Shown here piece by piece: positions 42,969 through 51,691 of a stretch of 64,000 nt of DNA. A program made the translations under genes and the position numbers. Under the pieces are notes generated by a model. It was not told the origin of the DNA. It ran no database searches and saw only the letters and a list, made by a program, of their open reading frames with translations. Each line of letters begins with the position of its first letter. The first letter of the stretch is position 1. Source of the stretch: Rhizobium sp. SG_E_25_P2 (lineage in GTDB: Bacteria; Pseudomonadota; Alphaproteobacteria; Rhizobiales; Rhizobiaceae); contig NZ_JARXVM010000003.1 of NCBI RefSeq assembly GCF_029892285.1, positions 186,001 through 250,000 of the forward strand. The letters run 5' to 3'.

Positions 42969-43580
42969 TCAGGCTGCAAGCGCCTCGATTTCCGCCTTGG
43001 CGCCAGCGATGGCGGCCCCCTTGGCGTCTTCGCCAAGCGCCAGACCTTCGGCGCGAATGACCGTCACGTCCGTGACGCCAATGAATGCGAGGACGCCCTT
43101 CAGATAGGATTCCTGATGCTCCATGGCGGCAGCCGGGCTGTCGCCGGTGTAGACGCCGCCGCGCGCAGAGGCGATGAAGACCTTTTTGCCCATGACCAGG
43201 CCTTCCGGGCCGTTTGCGCCATATTTGAAGGTGCGGCCGGCAACGCATACGCGGTCAACCCAGGCCTTCAACTGCGTGGGAATGGTGAAATTATACATCG
43301 GCGCACCGATGACGATGATGTCAGCTGCAAAGAGTTCGTCGACATAGGCGCCACCGGTCGCCAGATCCTGGCCAAGCGCCGCATTGCCGACTTCGCCGCC
43401 CTGAAAGACAGCCATGTGCGCATCCGAAAGATGCATCGCAGCGTCGGCTACGAGATCGCGACGGATGACGTTGGCGCCGGGATGAAGCGCCTGCTGCTTG
43501 GCGACGATTTCCGCCGTCAGGGTGCGGCTTACCGAATAGCCGCCGAGGATGCTTGAATCGATGTGGAGGATCGTTGTCAT
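42969..43580 (-). CDS. azoR: FMN-dependent NADH:quinone oxidoreductase / azoreductase
   Basis: A 203-residue flavodoxin-fold protein. ILHIDSSILGGYSVSRTLTA binds the FMN phosphate; PMYNFTIPTQLKAWVDRVCV and ASARGGVY are further family marks. AzoR reduces quinones and azo dyes by two electrons and protects against quinone stress. The start at 43580 is taken because the 26 residues ahead of it (to 43658) do not belong to the fold. Gap 43581-43842 contains a motif shared with the LysR promoter and no supported gene. Confidence 0.9.
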   Translation of the reverse strand: MTTILHIDSSILGGYSVSRTLTAEIVAKQQALHPGANVIRRDLVADAAMHLSDAHMAVFQGGEVGNAALGQDLATGGAYVDELFAADIIVIGAPMYNFTIPTQLKAWVDRVCVAGRTFKYGANGPEGLVMGKKVFIASARGGVYTGDSPAAAMEHQESYLKGVLAFIGVTDVTVIRAEGLALGEDAKGAAIAGAKAEIEALAA

Positions 43581-43706
43581 GGGAAATGATTCCAAAGGTT
43601 GGGCCGGGTTGGCCTTGTTGGTGAAGCGGGCGAGAAGAGCTTGAAAGGTCTTGATCATGGCTATCTGATTGCCATTGCGCTCTTGCCGAAGATAGCCGTT
43701 ATGTCT

Positions 43707-43722
43707 CGATGGTATCTATCGG
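43707..43722. promoter_or_regulatory. Candidate LysR-type site upstream of azoR
   Basis: CGATGGTATCTATCGG matches 14 of 16 positions with CGATGTTATCCATCGG at 45958-45973, in front of the LysR gene at 45999. Both have CGAT...ATCG symmetry. It lies 127 bases upstream of azoR. Confidence 0.45.
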
Positions 43723-43842
43723 TTCGGCCGATGGATGCGTCCTTGCACGTGGACGATGGCCATTAGCCGAGCTCCGCCAGCATTGCTGCGGAGTAGGAAT
43801 CGATTGCCCGGCCGGACCGAACACCCGGTTGCTGCAATCATG

Positions 43843-44589
43843 TCAGGATATCTTGTACTGCCCGCCATCGACAGGAAGTGCCTGGCCGGTGATGAACGAC
43901 GCATCCTCGCTTGTCAGGAATGCCACGGCGCCGGCGATGTCGGACGGCTGTGCAAACCGCTTGATGGCTTGGCTTTGCCAGGTCTGCCGTTTGATTTCCT
44001 CCGGCATGTCCTGCGTCAGGCGGGTGTTGGTGATTGCCGGAAGAACGGCATTCACGGTGATGCCCGAATCCGCCACATCATTGGCCAGTCCACGCACAAA
44101 GCCGATGACGCCCATTTTCGATGCCATGTAGTGGCTCATGCCGGGGATCGCCAGCCCGATGGAGTTGGAGGAGATGTTGACGAAACGCCCCCAGCCCTTT
44201 TTGCGCATCTGCGGCACGAATTGCTTGGCGCTGAGAAAGTGAGCCTCGAGATTGATCGCAAGCGTCTTCCGCCAGAGATCGATGTCGAGATCGTCGATCA
44301 TCCGCTCGGAGCCTATTCCTGCATTGTTGACCACAATATCTGCGCCGCCGAAACGGTTCTGGACTGTCTCGTCTATGCGCTGCCAATCTGGCGCGCTCGA
44401 AACATCACCGATGACGATCAGGCTTTCGCCATCAATCATTTGTGCTGTTTCGTGCGCCTCTTCCATGTCCACCAGGACGAGTGTTGCGCCTTGGCTCGCC
44501 AGCTTCAAAGCGATGGCCTGTCCTATCCCACGGGCTGCACCTGTGACGACGGCCACACGGCTCTCGTGGCTTGGCTTTTGTGCGTTCAT
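43843..44589 (-). CDS. Short-chain dehydrogenase/reductase
   Basis: A 248-residue classical SDR. NAD(P) motif TGAARGIGQA near residue 16, NNAGIG, and catalytic Ser plus HYMASK. TGQALPVDGGQY closes the fold. Asp in VLVDMEE after the second strand points to NAD preference. It follows the SDR at 44614 by 24 bases in the same direction. Substrate unknown. Confidence 0.87.
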   Translation of the reverse strand: MNAQKPSHESRVAVVTGAARGIGQAIALKLASQGATLVLVDMEEAHETAQMIDGESLIVIGDVSSAPDWQRIDETVQNRFGGADIVVNNAGIGSERMIDDLDIDLWRKTLAINLEAHFLSAKQFVPQMRKKGWGRFVNISSNSIGLAIPGMSHYMASKMGVIGFVRGLANDVADSGITVNAVLPAITNTRLTQDMPEEIKRQTWQSQAIKRFAQPSDIAGAVAFLTSEDASFITGQALPVDGGQYKIS

Positions 44590-44613
44590 TGTAACCTCCT
44601 CAGATCTTTGAGC

Positions 44614-45378
44614 TTAAAGGAACATGCCGCCGGAGGCTTCCAGGCGCTGTGCATTGACCCATCCGGCGCCGCTTGCGAGCAATGATGCGATGACGGGGCC
44701 GATATCATCAGGGAGGCCCACGCGACCAAGCGCGGTCTGGCCAGCAATCATCGTGTTCACGGCTGCATTGTCGCGCACGACACCACCGCCGAAATCTGTC
44801 TCAATGGCGCCGGGCGCTATCGTATTGACCGCGATGCCGCGTGGCCCAAGCTCCTTGGCAAGATAGCGGGTGAACACCTCTACGCCGCCCTTCATCATCG
44901 CATAAGCCGCATATCCAGGCAGCGAAAAGCGCGTCAGGCCGGTTGAGACATTGACGATCCGCCCACCGTCGGCAATCACCGGCAGAAGTGTCTGGGTCAG
45001 GAAGAAAACGCCCTTTAGGTGAACAGACATCAACTGGTCGAAGGTGTCTTCGCTCGTGGTTTCGATAGAGGCATGCGCACCTATCCCGGCATTGTTGACG
45101 AGGAAATCGATTTGGTTGCGAGACCAGATCGTGTTCAACTTGCCGCCAAGCGTTTCGGCGAAGATGCTGAAGGATGACGTGTCGGCGGTGTCGAGCTGGA
45201 TGGCCGTTGCTTTACGTCCCAAGGCCGTGATCTCGGCGACCACATGGGCGGCCTCCATTTCCTGGCTTTTGTAAGTGATCACCACGTCGGTTCCCGCTTG
45301 GGCAAGGGCGAGTGCGGCGTTGCGACCGAGGCCGCGGCTGCCGCCGGTGATGAGGGCGATCTTTGCTTCAGATGTCAT
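44614..45378 (-). CDS. Short-chain dehydrogenase/reductase
   Basis: A 254-residue classical SDR. TGGSRGLGRNAA near residue 11, NNAGIG, and YAMMKGG with the catalytic Tyr-Lys. The loop after strand 2 (ITYKSQEMEA) suggests NADP. An ATG three codons upstream (45387) is also possible. It is unlike the neighbouring SDR in detail, so not a recent duplicate. Confidence 0.87.
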   Translation of the reverse strand: MTSEAKIALITGGSRGLGRNAALALAQAGTDVVITYKSQEMEAAHVVAEITALGRKATAIQLDTADTSSFSIFAETLGGKLNTIWSRNQIDFLVNNAGIGAHASIETTSEDTFDQLMSVHLKGVFFLTQTLLPVIADGGRIVNVSTGLTRFSLPGYAAYAMMKGGVEVFTRYLAKELGPRGIAVNTIAPGAIETDFGGGVVRDNAAVNTMIAGQTALGRVGLPDDIGPVIASLLASGAGWVNAQRLEASGGMFL

Positions 45379-45430
45379 AGGATGCATTCCTGCATTGGCT
45401 GGCGGATAACCGCTGTGGGCTGATGGCAGA

Positions 45431-45847
45431 TTAGAACTGGGCGCCGCTCATCGCCTGCATGAAGGCAAGCGGATTCCAGTATTCCCGATAGTTGGTCATC
45501 AGCCCGTTCTTGAAAGTTGCGAACGTTGCGTAACTCATCTCGTAAGCGTTTCCATTTGTAAGGACCTTGCCGGAAGCGCTCCATTCCGCGATGGCGACAT
45601 TGGGATCATCCGTTGCATAGATCCGAAGGTTCGGAATTGAGGCTACATCAATGACGGAGGGGTAGTTGCGCAGGTATTCGTACAGCGCGTCACGGCCTTC
45701 CAGGCGCCTGGGCGATCCCTCCGGCGCAAACGGAAACTCCGCCACGACATTGTCAGCGCAAAGCTCCGACCAGCCCTTCATGTCCTTTGCGAGGAATGTA
45801 TCAAGGCTGCGACGTAGAAGATCGACGGCGGTGAGGTGATCGGTCAT
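45431..45847 (-). CDS. SnoaL/NTF2-like protein
   Basis: A 138-residue protein of the SnoaL-like ketosteroid-isomerase fold: N-terminal helix LLRRSLDTFLAKDMKGWSEL, then CADNVVAEFPFAPEGSPRRL and sheet-rich remainder. Small members of this fold act on reactive carbonyls or bind hydrophobic ligands. It is the first gene of the - strand redox set and is divergent from a LysR gene. Confidence 0.75.
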   Translation of the reverse strand: MTDHLTAVDLLRRSLDTFLAKDMKGWSELCADNVVAEFPFAPEGSPRRLEGRDALYEYLRNYPSVIDVASIPNLRIYATDDPNVAIAEWSASGKVLTNGNAYEMSYATFATFKNGLMTNYREYWNPLAFMQAMSGAQF

Positions 45848-45957
45848 TACATGGTCCTCCGGTTGGCTGGCGCTGCGCTAGCATTTTAACAGTGCGCCAG
45901 CGGTCGTGTGACTGTGTAAGTGTCATGCTTGCATTAATCGCGGCAGCCTGTATTTAT

Positions 45958-45973
45958 CGATGTTATCCATCGG
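45958..45973. promoter_or_regulatory. Candidate LysR-type site in the divergent promoter
   Basis: CGATGTTATCCATCGG lies 26 bases before the LysR start and faces the SnoaL-like gene. It is nearly the same as the site at 43707-43722. Confidence 0.45.
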
Positions 45974-45998
45974 CAGCAGCGATAGAGGGGATGTGCAG

Positions 45999-46934
45999 AT
46001 GCTCGACGGCGTATCTTTGGATCAATTGCGGACTTTCGTGGCAGCGGCAGACGAGGGAAGCTTTTCTGCGGCCGCACGGCGGCTGAGACGGACACAGTCG
46101 GCAGTCAGCGAAACGATCGCCAATCTCGAGGGCCAATTGTCAGTCGTGCTATTCGACCGGTCGGCCCGCTACCCCAGAGTGACCAAGCAGGGCGAAGTCT
46201 TGCTTGCAGATGCGCGCTCTGTTGTGAGTGCCGTCGATGGCATGAAAGCGCGCGCCAAGGGCATCGCAGGAGGTCTTGAGCCTGAGCTTGCCGCAGTGAT
46301 CGACGTGTTTTTCCCGATTACGACCATCGCTGACGTGTCCCACGAGTTTCGTCAGGAGTTCCCCGCCACACCCTTGCGGCTTTACGTCGAGGCTTTGGGG
46401 GGAGCGGTCCAGCCCGTGATCGACGGCCGTGCGAGTTTCGGGCTTGTGGGCTCATTGCCCACCTTGCCGCCCGGACTGGCGGCGGAACGGATCACCAGCG
46501 TCAAGTTTGTGATGGTCGCTGCTGCACGGCATCCGCTTGCGGAACATACCGGCCTTATCCCCCGCGAGGAACTTGCGCGTCACGTGCAGTTGGTCCTGAC
46601 GGATCGTTCCGAGCTTTCGACGGGTCGCGAATTTGGCGTCATGTCACCGTCAACCTGGCGGCTCGCCGACCTGTTCGCAAAGCATGCATTCCTCGTCAGC
46701 GGCCTGGGCTGGGGCGGAATGCCGCTTCATGCTGTTTCGAAGGACATTGCCGAGGGGCGACTAATCGAGCTGTCAATCGAAGACATACCGGTGGGGGGGC
46801 TAAAACTGCCGATGTCTGCAGTCTACCGGGTCGACGCGCCACCAGGACCTGCGGGTCGCTGGATGATTGACCGGCTTAAAAGCTGTTCAAAAGGAAATTG
46901 CGGAACGGTGATTGACAGTGCAGAGAGTGTGTAA
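45999..46934 (+). CDS. LysR-family regulator
   Basis: A 311-residue LysR protein. The helix-turn-helix is LRTFVAAADEGSFSAAARRL then TQSAVSETIANLEGQL, residues 8-47; a typical effector domain follows with no cysteine pair that I can point to. The ATG at 45999 lies 11 bases after a GAGGGG run. It is divergent from the redox-gene set and has a candidate site just upstream. Its end overlaps the operator of the Rrf2 gene. Confidence 0.87.
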   Translation: MLDGVSLDQLRTFVAAADEGSFSAAARRLRRTQSAVSETIANLEGQLSVVLFDRSARYPRVTKQGEVLLADARSVVSAVDGMKARAKGIAGGLEPELAAVIDVFFPITTIADVSHEFRQEFPATPLRLYVEALGGAVQPVIDGRASFGLVGSLPTLPPGLAAERITSVKFVMVAAARHPLAEHTGLIPREELARHVQLVLTDRSELSTGREFGVMSPSTWRLADLFAKHAFLVSGLGWGGMPLHAVSKDIAEGRLIELSIEDIPVGGLKLPMSAVYRVDAPPGPAGRWMIDRLKSCSKGNCGTVIDSAESV

Positions 46935-46951
46935 TAATGCTCATTACACAC
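46927..46951. promoter_or_regulatory. Perfect inverted repeat, likely Rrf2 operator
   Basis: GTGTGTAAT (46927-46935) and ATTACACAC (46943-46951) are perfect nine-base arms separated by seven bases, 14 bases before the Rrf2 start. Placement fits autorepression. Confidence 0.65.
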
Positions 46952-46965
46952 AAGCGGAGGGCGAC

Positions 46966-47412
46966 ATGCCAACCAGTACTCGATTTGTCGTCGCCGTCCA
47001 TATTCTGACTGGTCTAGCCGTCAGCGCAGGCAAACCGATGCGCTCGGAGGATCTGGCCTATTCCGCCAATACCGGTGCTGTGGTTATTCGTGGATTGTTG
47101 TCGCGGTTGAATGAGGCAGGATTGACAAGGTCCCAGCTTGGGGCTGGGGGTGGCGCCTTACTGGCAAAGCCCGCGGAAAAAATCAGGCTTCTGGATGTCT
47201 ATGAGGCGGTCGAGGATACGGAACTGTTTTCCACGCATCGCACCCCGCCCTGCGAGAGTTGCGCGGTCGGGGGCAACATTCTGGAGGCTATCCAGCCGGT
47301 GCTGACGAGGGCCAGAGCGGCCCTCGAACTGGAACTGGCGGAAACCACGGTGGCCGACATCGCATCCGACGTCGCCCGCTTGGGCAAGTTCTCCATACCG
47401 TTGGTATGGTGA
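46966..47412 (+). CDS. Rrf2-family regulator
   Basis: A 148-residue Rrf2 protein. The winged helix is in residues 1-80 (RFVVAVHILTGLAVSAGKPM, then VVIRGLLSRLNEAGL). Two cysteines occur in PPCESCAVGGN; the three-cysteine set of iron-sulfur members is not complete, so it is closer to the YwnA/HypR type that senses thiol or electrophile stress. A GCGGAGGG ribosome site precedes it. It lies upstream of the reductase gene at 47555 and likely controls it. Confidence 0.87.
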   Translation: MPTSTRFVVAVHILTGLAVSAGKPMRSEDLAYSANTGAVVIRGLLSRLNEAGLTRSQLGAGGGALLAKPAEKIRLLDVYEAVEDTELFSTHRTPPCESCAVGGNILEAIQPVLTRARAALELELAETTVADIASDVARLGKFSIPLVW

Positions 47413-47554
47413 TCATTTGCCCTTAAATGTTGGTGTATCGCTGACATATCATCATAAAAATGCAGCAACCCTGCTGCAGACGGTTAGAAACCGATCAGCC
47501 TATGGGGCGCTGGCGGTTCTCATCTTTCCAGCCCTTTTACATCAGGAGTAGACT

Positions 47555-48199
47555 ATGAGCATTGGTATTATAGGTTCTGGCGCCCTCGGCTCCAACCTTG
47601 CACGCATCTTCGCCAAGGCCGGGATCGCCGCCACGATTTCCAACAGTCGCGGCCCGGAATCCCTGGCGTCGCTTGTTGAAGAGCTTGGCCCCTCCATCCA
47701 GGCCGGCACAGTCGGAGAGGCTGCAAGCGCAGATATCGTCTTTGCGGCGGTGCGTTGGGTTGATGCCGAGAAGGTCATGAGCGGCCTGCCCGCCTGGAAT
47801 GGTCGCATCGTTGTCGACGGGACCAACCCGGTTGAGTTCATCGATCCGAATTCGCCGGATGCAAAGGATCCGACGAACCCGCTGGCGGCCTATGGCATCA
47901 AGGCTGTCGATCTGGGCGAAAAGCACTCGAGCGAAGTTTTCAGCCAATATGTTCCCGACGCGCGCGTGGTGAAGGCCTTCAATCATCTAGACGTCAATGT
48001 TTTGCCGGAACCTGCAGCATCAGGCGGTCAGCGTGTTCTGTTCTACTCCGGCGATGACGCCGCCGCAAAGGCCGAGGTCCGCAAGCTCATCGAAGCAACC
48101 GGTTTCTTCGCCGTTGATCTTGGTTCGCTGGATGTCGGTGGCCGGCTCGCATCCCTGCCATTCGGCGCGTTGTCCGCACATAACTTCATCAAGATCTAA
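47555..48199 (+). CDS. NADPH-dependent F420-reductase-like oxidoreductase
   Basis: A 214-residue protein of the NADPH:F420 reductase fold. Nucleotide motif IGIIGSGALGSNLARIFAKA at the N-terminus, SNSRGPESL at the phosphate loop, and HLDVNVLP in the second half. In alphaproteobacteria such proteins usually do not use F420 and are better called NAD(P)-binding reductases. It follows the Rrf2 gene by 142 bases. A damaged paralogue is at 40188-40385. Confidence 0.82.
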   Translation: MSIGIIGSGALGSNLARIFAKAGIAATISNSRGPESLASLVEELGPSIQAGTVGEAASADIVFAAVRWVDAEKVMSGLPAWNGRIVVDGTNPVEFIDPNSPDAKDPTNPLAAYGIKAVDLGEKHSSEVFSQYVPDARVVKAFNHLDVNVLPEPAASGGQRVLFYSGDDAAAKAEVRKLIEATGFFAVDLGSLDVGGRLASLPFGALSAHNFIKI

Positions 48200-48206
48200 T
48201 CCCAAT

Positions 48207-48246
48207 CGGAATGATGGAAGTCGCGTAAGTGGCTTCCATCATTCCG
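48207..48246. terminator. Bidirectional hairpin between convergent genes
   Basis: CGGAATGATGGAAG (48207-48220) and CTTCCATCATTCCG (48233-48246) are perfect 14-base arms around 12 bases, between the reductase gene (+) and the LivM gene (-). A T-run is lacking, but position and symmetry fit a terminator for both. Confidence 0.65.
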
Positions 48247-48337
48247 CAGCCTGTGCTTCATCGCAAATTCGTTATAACTCGGTAAGCCTCATTTCTGGAG
48301 CTCTCAACCAGCATTTCGACGACCGTGTAAGGTGGCT

Positions 48338-49345
48338 TCAATCGCGCTGCCGCGCATATTGAATCTTGTGCCCGACCGGAAACCAGGGCCAATCGCGGAG
48401 CCTGCTGAAAAGACCCCAGACGCCGCTCGGCGAAAAGAGGGCGATGATCAGCGTCAACAGGCCGAGAAAGATCATATAGCCCGCGCCGAAATGGCCGAAG
48501 AGGCGCGTTGCGAAGAAATAGAGCAGCGCGCCGACAATCGGTCCCTCCAGACGGCCGATGCCGCCGACCATCACGATAAAGATACAGATGGACGACCAAT
48601 AGGGGTCAAAGCCGCTGCTGGGAGAGATGCGAAGCTGCGCCATGTAGTAGATTGCCCCCGCGAGACCCGTTCCCATGGCGGCCACCACGAAAATGCCGAA
48701 GCGCATGCGCCCTACGTTGACGCCCTGGCTCGCAGCAGAAACGGGATCGTCGCGCATCGCCATCATGGCTAGTCCCAGTCGTGAGCGCAGTATGAGGAAG
48801 GTGCCGCCGACCGTGATGAGCAAAAGCAGGGCGCACAGAATGGTGAGGCCTATCTCTCGCTGGTGGGCTGTAAACTGACCCATCGCCCTCAAGGTCATGC
48901 CGGATCCGGCATTGACCACCGAGAGATTGCCGGTGACCAGCCGGAAAACTTCCGCCAACACCCAGGTGCCTATGGCAAAATACGGACCGTCGAGCTTACG
49001 TAAGAGCAGGTAGGACGGTGCAGCGAGCAGGGCGGGCAGGATCATTGCCAGTGGCACAGACAAGAAGGGATTGAACCCCGCATAGGTAGACAAGACGAAA
49101 AGCGAATAGCCGCCTGCGCCGATGAAGGCCTGCTGGCCGACGGAGACCATACCGCCGTAGCCTGCCAGCAGATTCCACATCTGCGCGATCGCGATCAGGC
49201 TGGAGAGTTCGATGATCAACCGAATCTGACCGCTCGATGCCCAGAACGGCAGGGTGGGTATTGAGAGGATGAGCAACAGGGACACGGTGATGGCGATCCG
49301 GCTAGAAAGAGTGTGCCGGTGGACGAGAATGTTGGACGCGGTCAA
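48338..49345 (-). CDS. ABC permease, LivM type (cassette 3)
   Basis: A 335-residue permease with about nine membrane segments. NLLAGYGGMVSVGQQAFIGA is the LivM signature and MRDDPVSAASQGVNVGRMRF the coupling loop. It is the last gene of cassette 3. Paralogues: 21342-22313 and 58674-59639. Confidence 0.87.
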   Translation of the reverse strand: MTASNILVHRHTLSSRIAITVSLLLILSIPTLPFWASSGQIRLIIELSSLIAIAQMWNLLAGYGGMVSVGQQAFIGAGGYSLFVLSTYAGFNPFLSVPLAMILPALLAAPSYLLLRKLDGPYFAIGTWVLAEVFRLVTGNLSVVNAGSGMTLRAMGQFTAHQREIGLTILCALLLLITVGGTFLILRSRLGLAMMAMRDDPVSAASQGVNVGRMRFGIFVVAAMGTGLAGAIYYMAQLRISPSSGFDPYWSSICIFIVMVGGIGRLEGPIVGALLYFFATRLFGHFGAGYMIFLGLLTLIIALFSPSGVWGLFSRLRDWPWFPVGHKIQYARQRD

Positions 49346-49354
49346 GTCTGCCTC

Positions 49355-50212
49355 CTATCGACGTGACATGATGCCCTGGGGGCGCCAGGCCAGCACCAGG
49401 AGAAAGACGAGGTGGCCAATCAGAATGCCCCAGCCGGGATCGATGCGGGAGCCCACGACCTGTGCCACCCCAAGAATGAGACCGCCAGCAAAGGCGCCCC
49501 AGATAGAGCCCATTCCACCGATGATCACGGCTTCGAAGGCATAAATGAGCTGGGCGCCCCCATCGACGGGCGAAACCGTCGTGCGTGCAGCCTGGAAGAC
49601 AGCGGCAATTCCCAGGATCGCCACGGCAATTGCCGTCGCATTGGCATAGACGACCTTGGTGTCAATACCGATCAGGGTCGCCGCATCCTTGTCGGCTGCT
49701 GCCGCACGCAAGGCGCGGCCGAAGCGGGTCGTCTTCAGCACAACATGCAGACCCCAAGTGAGTAGGGCCGCGACGACCAAGATGCCGACTGGCAGGACGC
49801 CGACATGGATCCCTGCGACGTCGACCGACAGAATTGCCATTGCCCCGACATTGAGTGCGCGTGTATCAGCCTCCCAAATCGTCAGCATCAGGTTTTGAAG
49901 CGCCAGTGACAGGCCGAATGTCGCGATGAGCGAGGGCAGGGGATCGTTGCCGACGAGATGGTTGAGGATCCCGCGCTGCAGCCCCCATCCGATCAGCGCA
50001 CCCACGGGAATCAGCACCAGCATGATAAAGCCAGGGCCGAGGCCAAAGGCTGTGGCCAGCGAGATTCCGATAAGGGCAAGCAGAACGACGAGATCGCCAT
50101 GCGCAATGTTGACGATGCGCATCACGCCGAACATCAGCGACATGCCAATTGCATATTGTGCGTAGAGACCGCCGAGAAGCAACCCCTGAATGGTTGCGTC
50201 AACCCAGGTCAT
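49355..50212 (-). CDS. ABC permease, LivH type (cassette 3)
   Basis: A 285-residue permease with the LivH opening GLLLGGLYAQYAIGMSLMFG and IVNIAHGDLVVLLA. It overlaps the LivF gene by 14 bases and ends nine bases before the LivM start, as in the other cassettes. Confidence 0.87.
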   Translation of the reverse strand: MTWVDATIQGLLLGGLYAQYAIGMSLMFGVMRIVNIAHGDLVVLLALIGISLATAFGLGPGFIMLVLIPVGALIGWGLQRGILNHLVGNDPLPSLIATFGLSLALQNLMLTIWEADTRALNVGAMAILSVDVAGIHVGVLPVGILVVAALLTWGLHVVLKTTRFGRALRAAAADKDAATLIGIDTKVVYANATAIAVAILGIAAVFQAARTTVSPVDGGAQLIYAFEAVIIGGMGSIWGAFAGGLILGVAQVVGSRIDPGWGILIGHLVFLLVLAWRPQGIMSRR

Positions 50213-50936
50213 GTTTCACCCCAAAATAGGCTTGCGTGATTTGCTCTCTTGTCACGTCCGACGACTTGCCGGTGAGCGTGATGCGCCCTTCCAGCATGCA
50301 GTAGACCCGGTCTGAACTGCGGCTCGCGAGGGAGACGTCCTGTTCGACGAGCAGGATTGCGGTTCCGGCCTGCCGAATAATTGGCAGCATGTCGTAGATT
50401 TCCGAGATCACCTTGGGTGCGAGACCGAGGCTTATTTCGTCGCAGAGCAGCAGTTTCGGCTGCGTCATCAACGCGCGGCCGATCGCAACCATCTGCTGCT
50501 GTCCGCCTGACAGTTCCTCCACGGCCTGTGTCCGCCGTTCGGCGAGGACCGGGAAAAGATCGTAGAGCCGTTCCAGAGTCCACGGCCGAGTGCCCGCAGC
50601 CGGCTTGCCGGCGTGATCTGCCGCGACCCGCAGATTGTCCTCGACTGTCATGCCTCGAAACAGCCGTCGTCCTTCCGGAACCATTGTCAGTCCGCGTGAC
50701 ACCAGAGCATGAGCGGGGGTCTTCGACACGTCGACGCGGCAGAAGTCCAACGAACCGTCGCGAATTGGGACGAGACCGACAAAGGCTTTCAGCAAAGTGG
50801 ACTTGCCCGCGCCATTGGCTCCGATCAATGCAACCACCTCGCCGGCGCGGATGTCGAAATCGATTGAGAAGAGGGCCTGAAAATCACCGTAGCCGGCGCA
50901 TAGCGACCTAGCTGTCAGAAGAGGAGAGGCGCTCAT
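50199..50936 (-). CDS. ABC ATPase, LivF type (cassette 3)
   Basis: A 245-residue ATPase with Walker A GANGAGKST, signature LSGGQQQM, Walker B LLLCDEISLGLAPK. The start overlaps the LivG stop by ATGA. It should supply the good signature motif for the pair. Confidence 0.88.
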   Translation of the reverse strand: MSASPLLTARSLCAGYGDFQALFSIDFDIRAGEVVALIGANGAGKSTLLKAFVGLVPIRDGSLDFCRVDVSKTPAHALVSRGLTMVPEGRRLFRGMTVEDNLRVAADHAGKPAAGTRPWTLERLYDLFPVLAERRTQAVEELSGGQQQMVAIGRALMTQPKLLLCDEISLGLAPKVISEIYDMLPIIRQAGTAILLVEQDVSLASRSSDRVYCMLEGRITLTGKSSDVTREQITQAYFGVKHDLG

Positions 50937-51691
50937 GCTTCGATCCCCATATAGATGCGGCGCACGTCGGGATTGTCGATGACCTCCTGCGGAGGCCCGT
51001 CAGCAATCTTTTCGCCGAAGCTCAGCACAAGCAGGCGCTCGGCCACGGCCATGACGGCGTGCAGCACGTGTTCGATCCAGATGATGGTAACGCCCCGATC
51101 ACGCACATGACGGATCAGGGACACCAACTGCCCGGCTTCGGCCTCGGTCAGGCCACCGGCAATCTCGTCGAGAAGAAGGAGCTTTGGTTCGCCTGCCAGC
51201 GCGCGCGCTAGTTCCAGCCGCTTTCGGTCGAGCAGGGTTAGGCCGCCAGCCGGAAGGTTTGCCTTGCCGGCGAGCCCACAATCCTCAAGTAGTGCTGCGC
51301 AGGAGAGGTAGGAGTCGCGCTCGCTGCGGCCCGCCGCGAAGCGGGAGGCAACCAGTAGGTTCTCGAAGGTTGTCATCTTGGCATAGGGGCGGGGGATCTG
51401 ATAGGTCCGCCCGATCCCCCGTGTCGCCCGCTTGTAGGATGGTTCCCGATCAAGCAGCGCCCCGTCCAGCGTGATCGAGCCGGTGTCGAAGGCGATGTCG
51501 CCAGAGATCAGATTGAAAAGGCTGGTCTTGCCGGCGCCGTTCGGGCCGAGGATGCCGAGAACCTCTCCCTGGGCGAGATCGAAACTCACATCCTGCACCA
51601 CCTTGAGCGCGCCGAAACTCTTGGAGAGTTTGCGAACGGAAAGGAGAACCTCCTTTCCGTTCGCCTGTCTCTGCTGTCTGGATGCCGTCAC
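50933..51691 (-). CDS. ABC ATPase, LivG type (cassette 3)
   Basis: A 252-residue ATPase. Walker A GPNGAGKTS, then the family-specific LLDRKRLELARA in place of a YGQQ-type signature, then Walker B LLLLDEIAGG. I take the GTG at 51691 as start, because it overlaps the binding-protein stop by four bases (GTGA); the ATG at 51772 would lie 80 bases inside that gene. Sequence marks match the LivG proteins of cassettes 2 and 4. Confidence 0.85.
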   Translation of the reverse strand: MTASRQQRQANGKEVLLSVRKLSKSFGALKVVQDVSFDLAQGEVLGILGPNGAGKTSLFNLISGDIAFDTGSITLDGALLDREPSYKRATRGIGRTYQIPRPYAKMTTFENLLVASRFAAGRSERDSYLSCAALLEDCGLAGKANLPAGGLTLLDRKRLELARALAGEPKLLLLDEIAGGLTEAEAGQLVSLIRHVRDRGVTIIWIEHVLHAVMAVAERLLVLSFGEKIADGPPQEVIDNPDVRRIYMGIEA

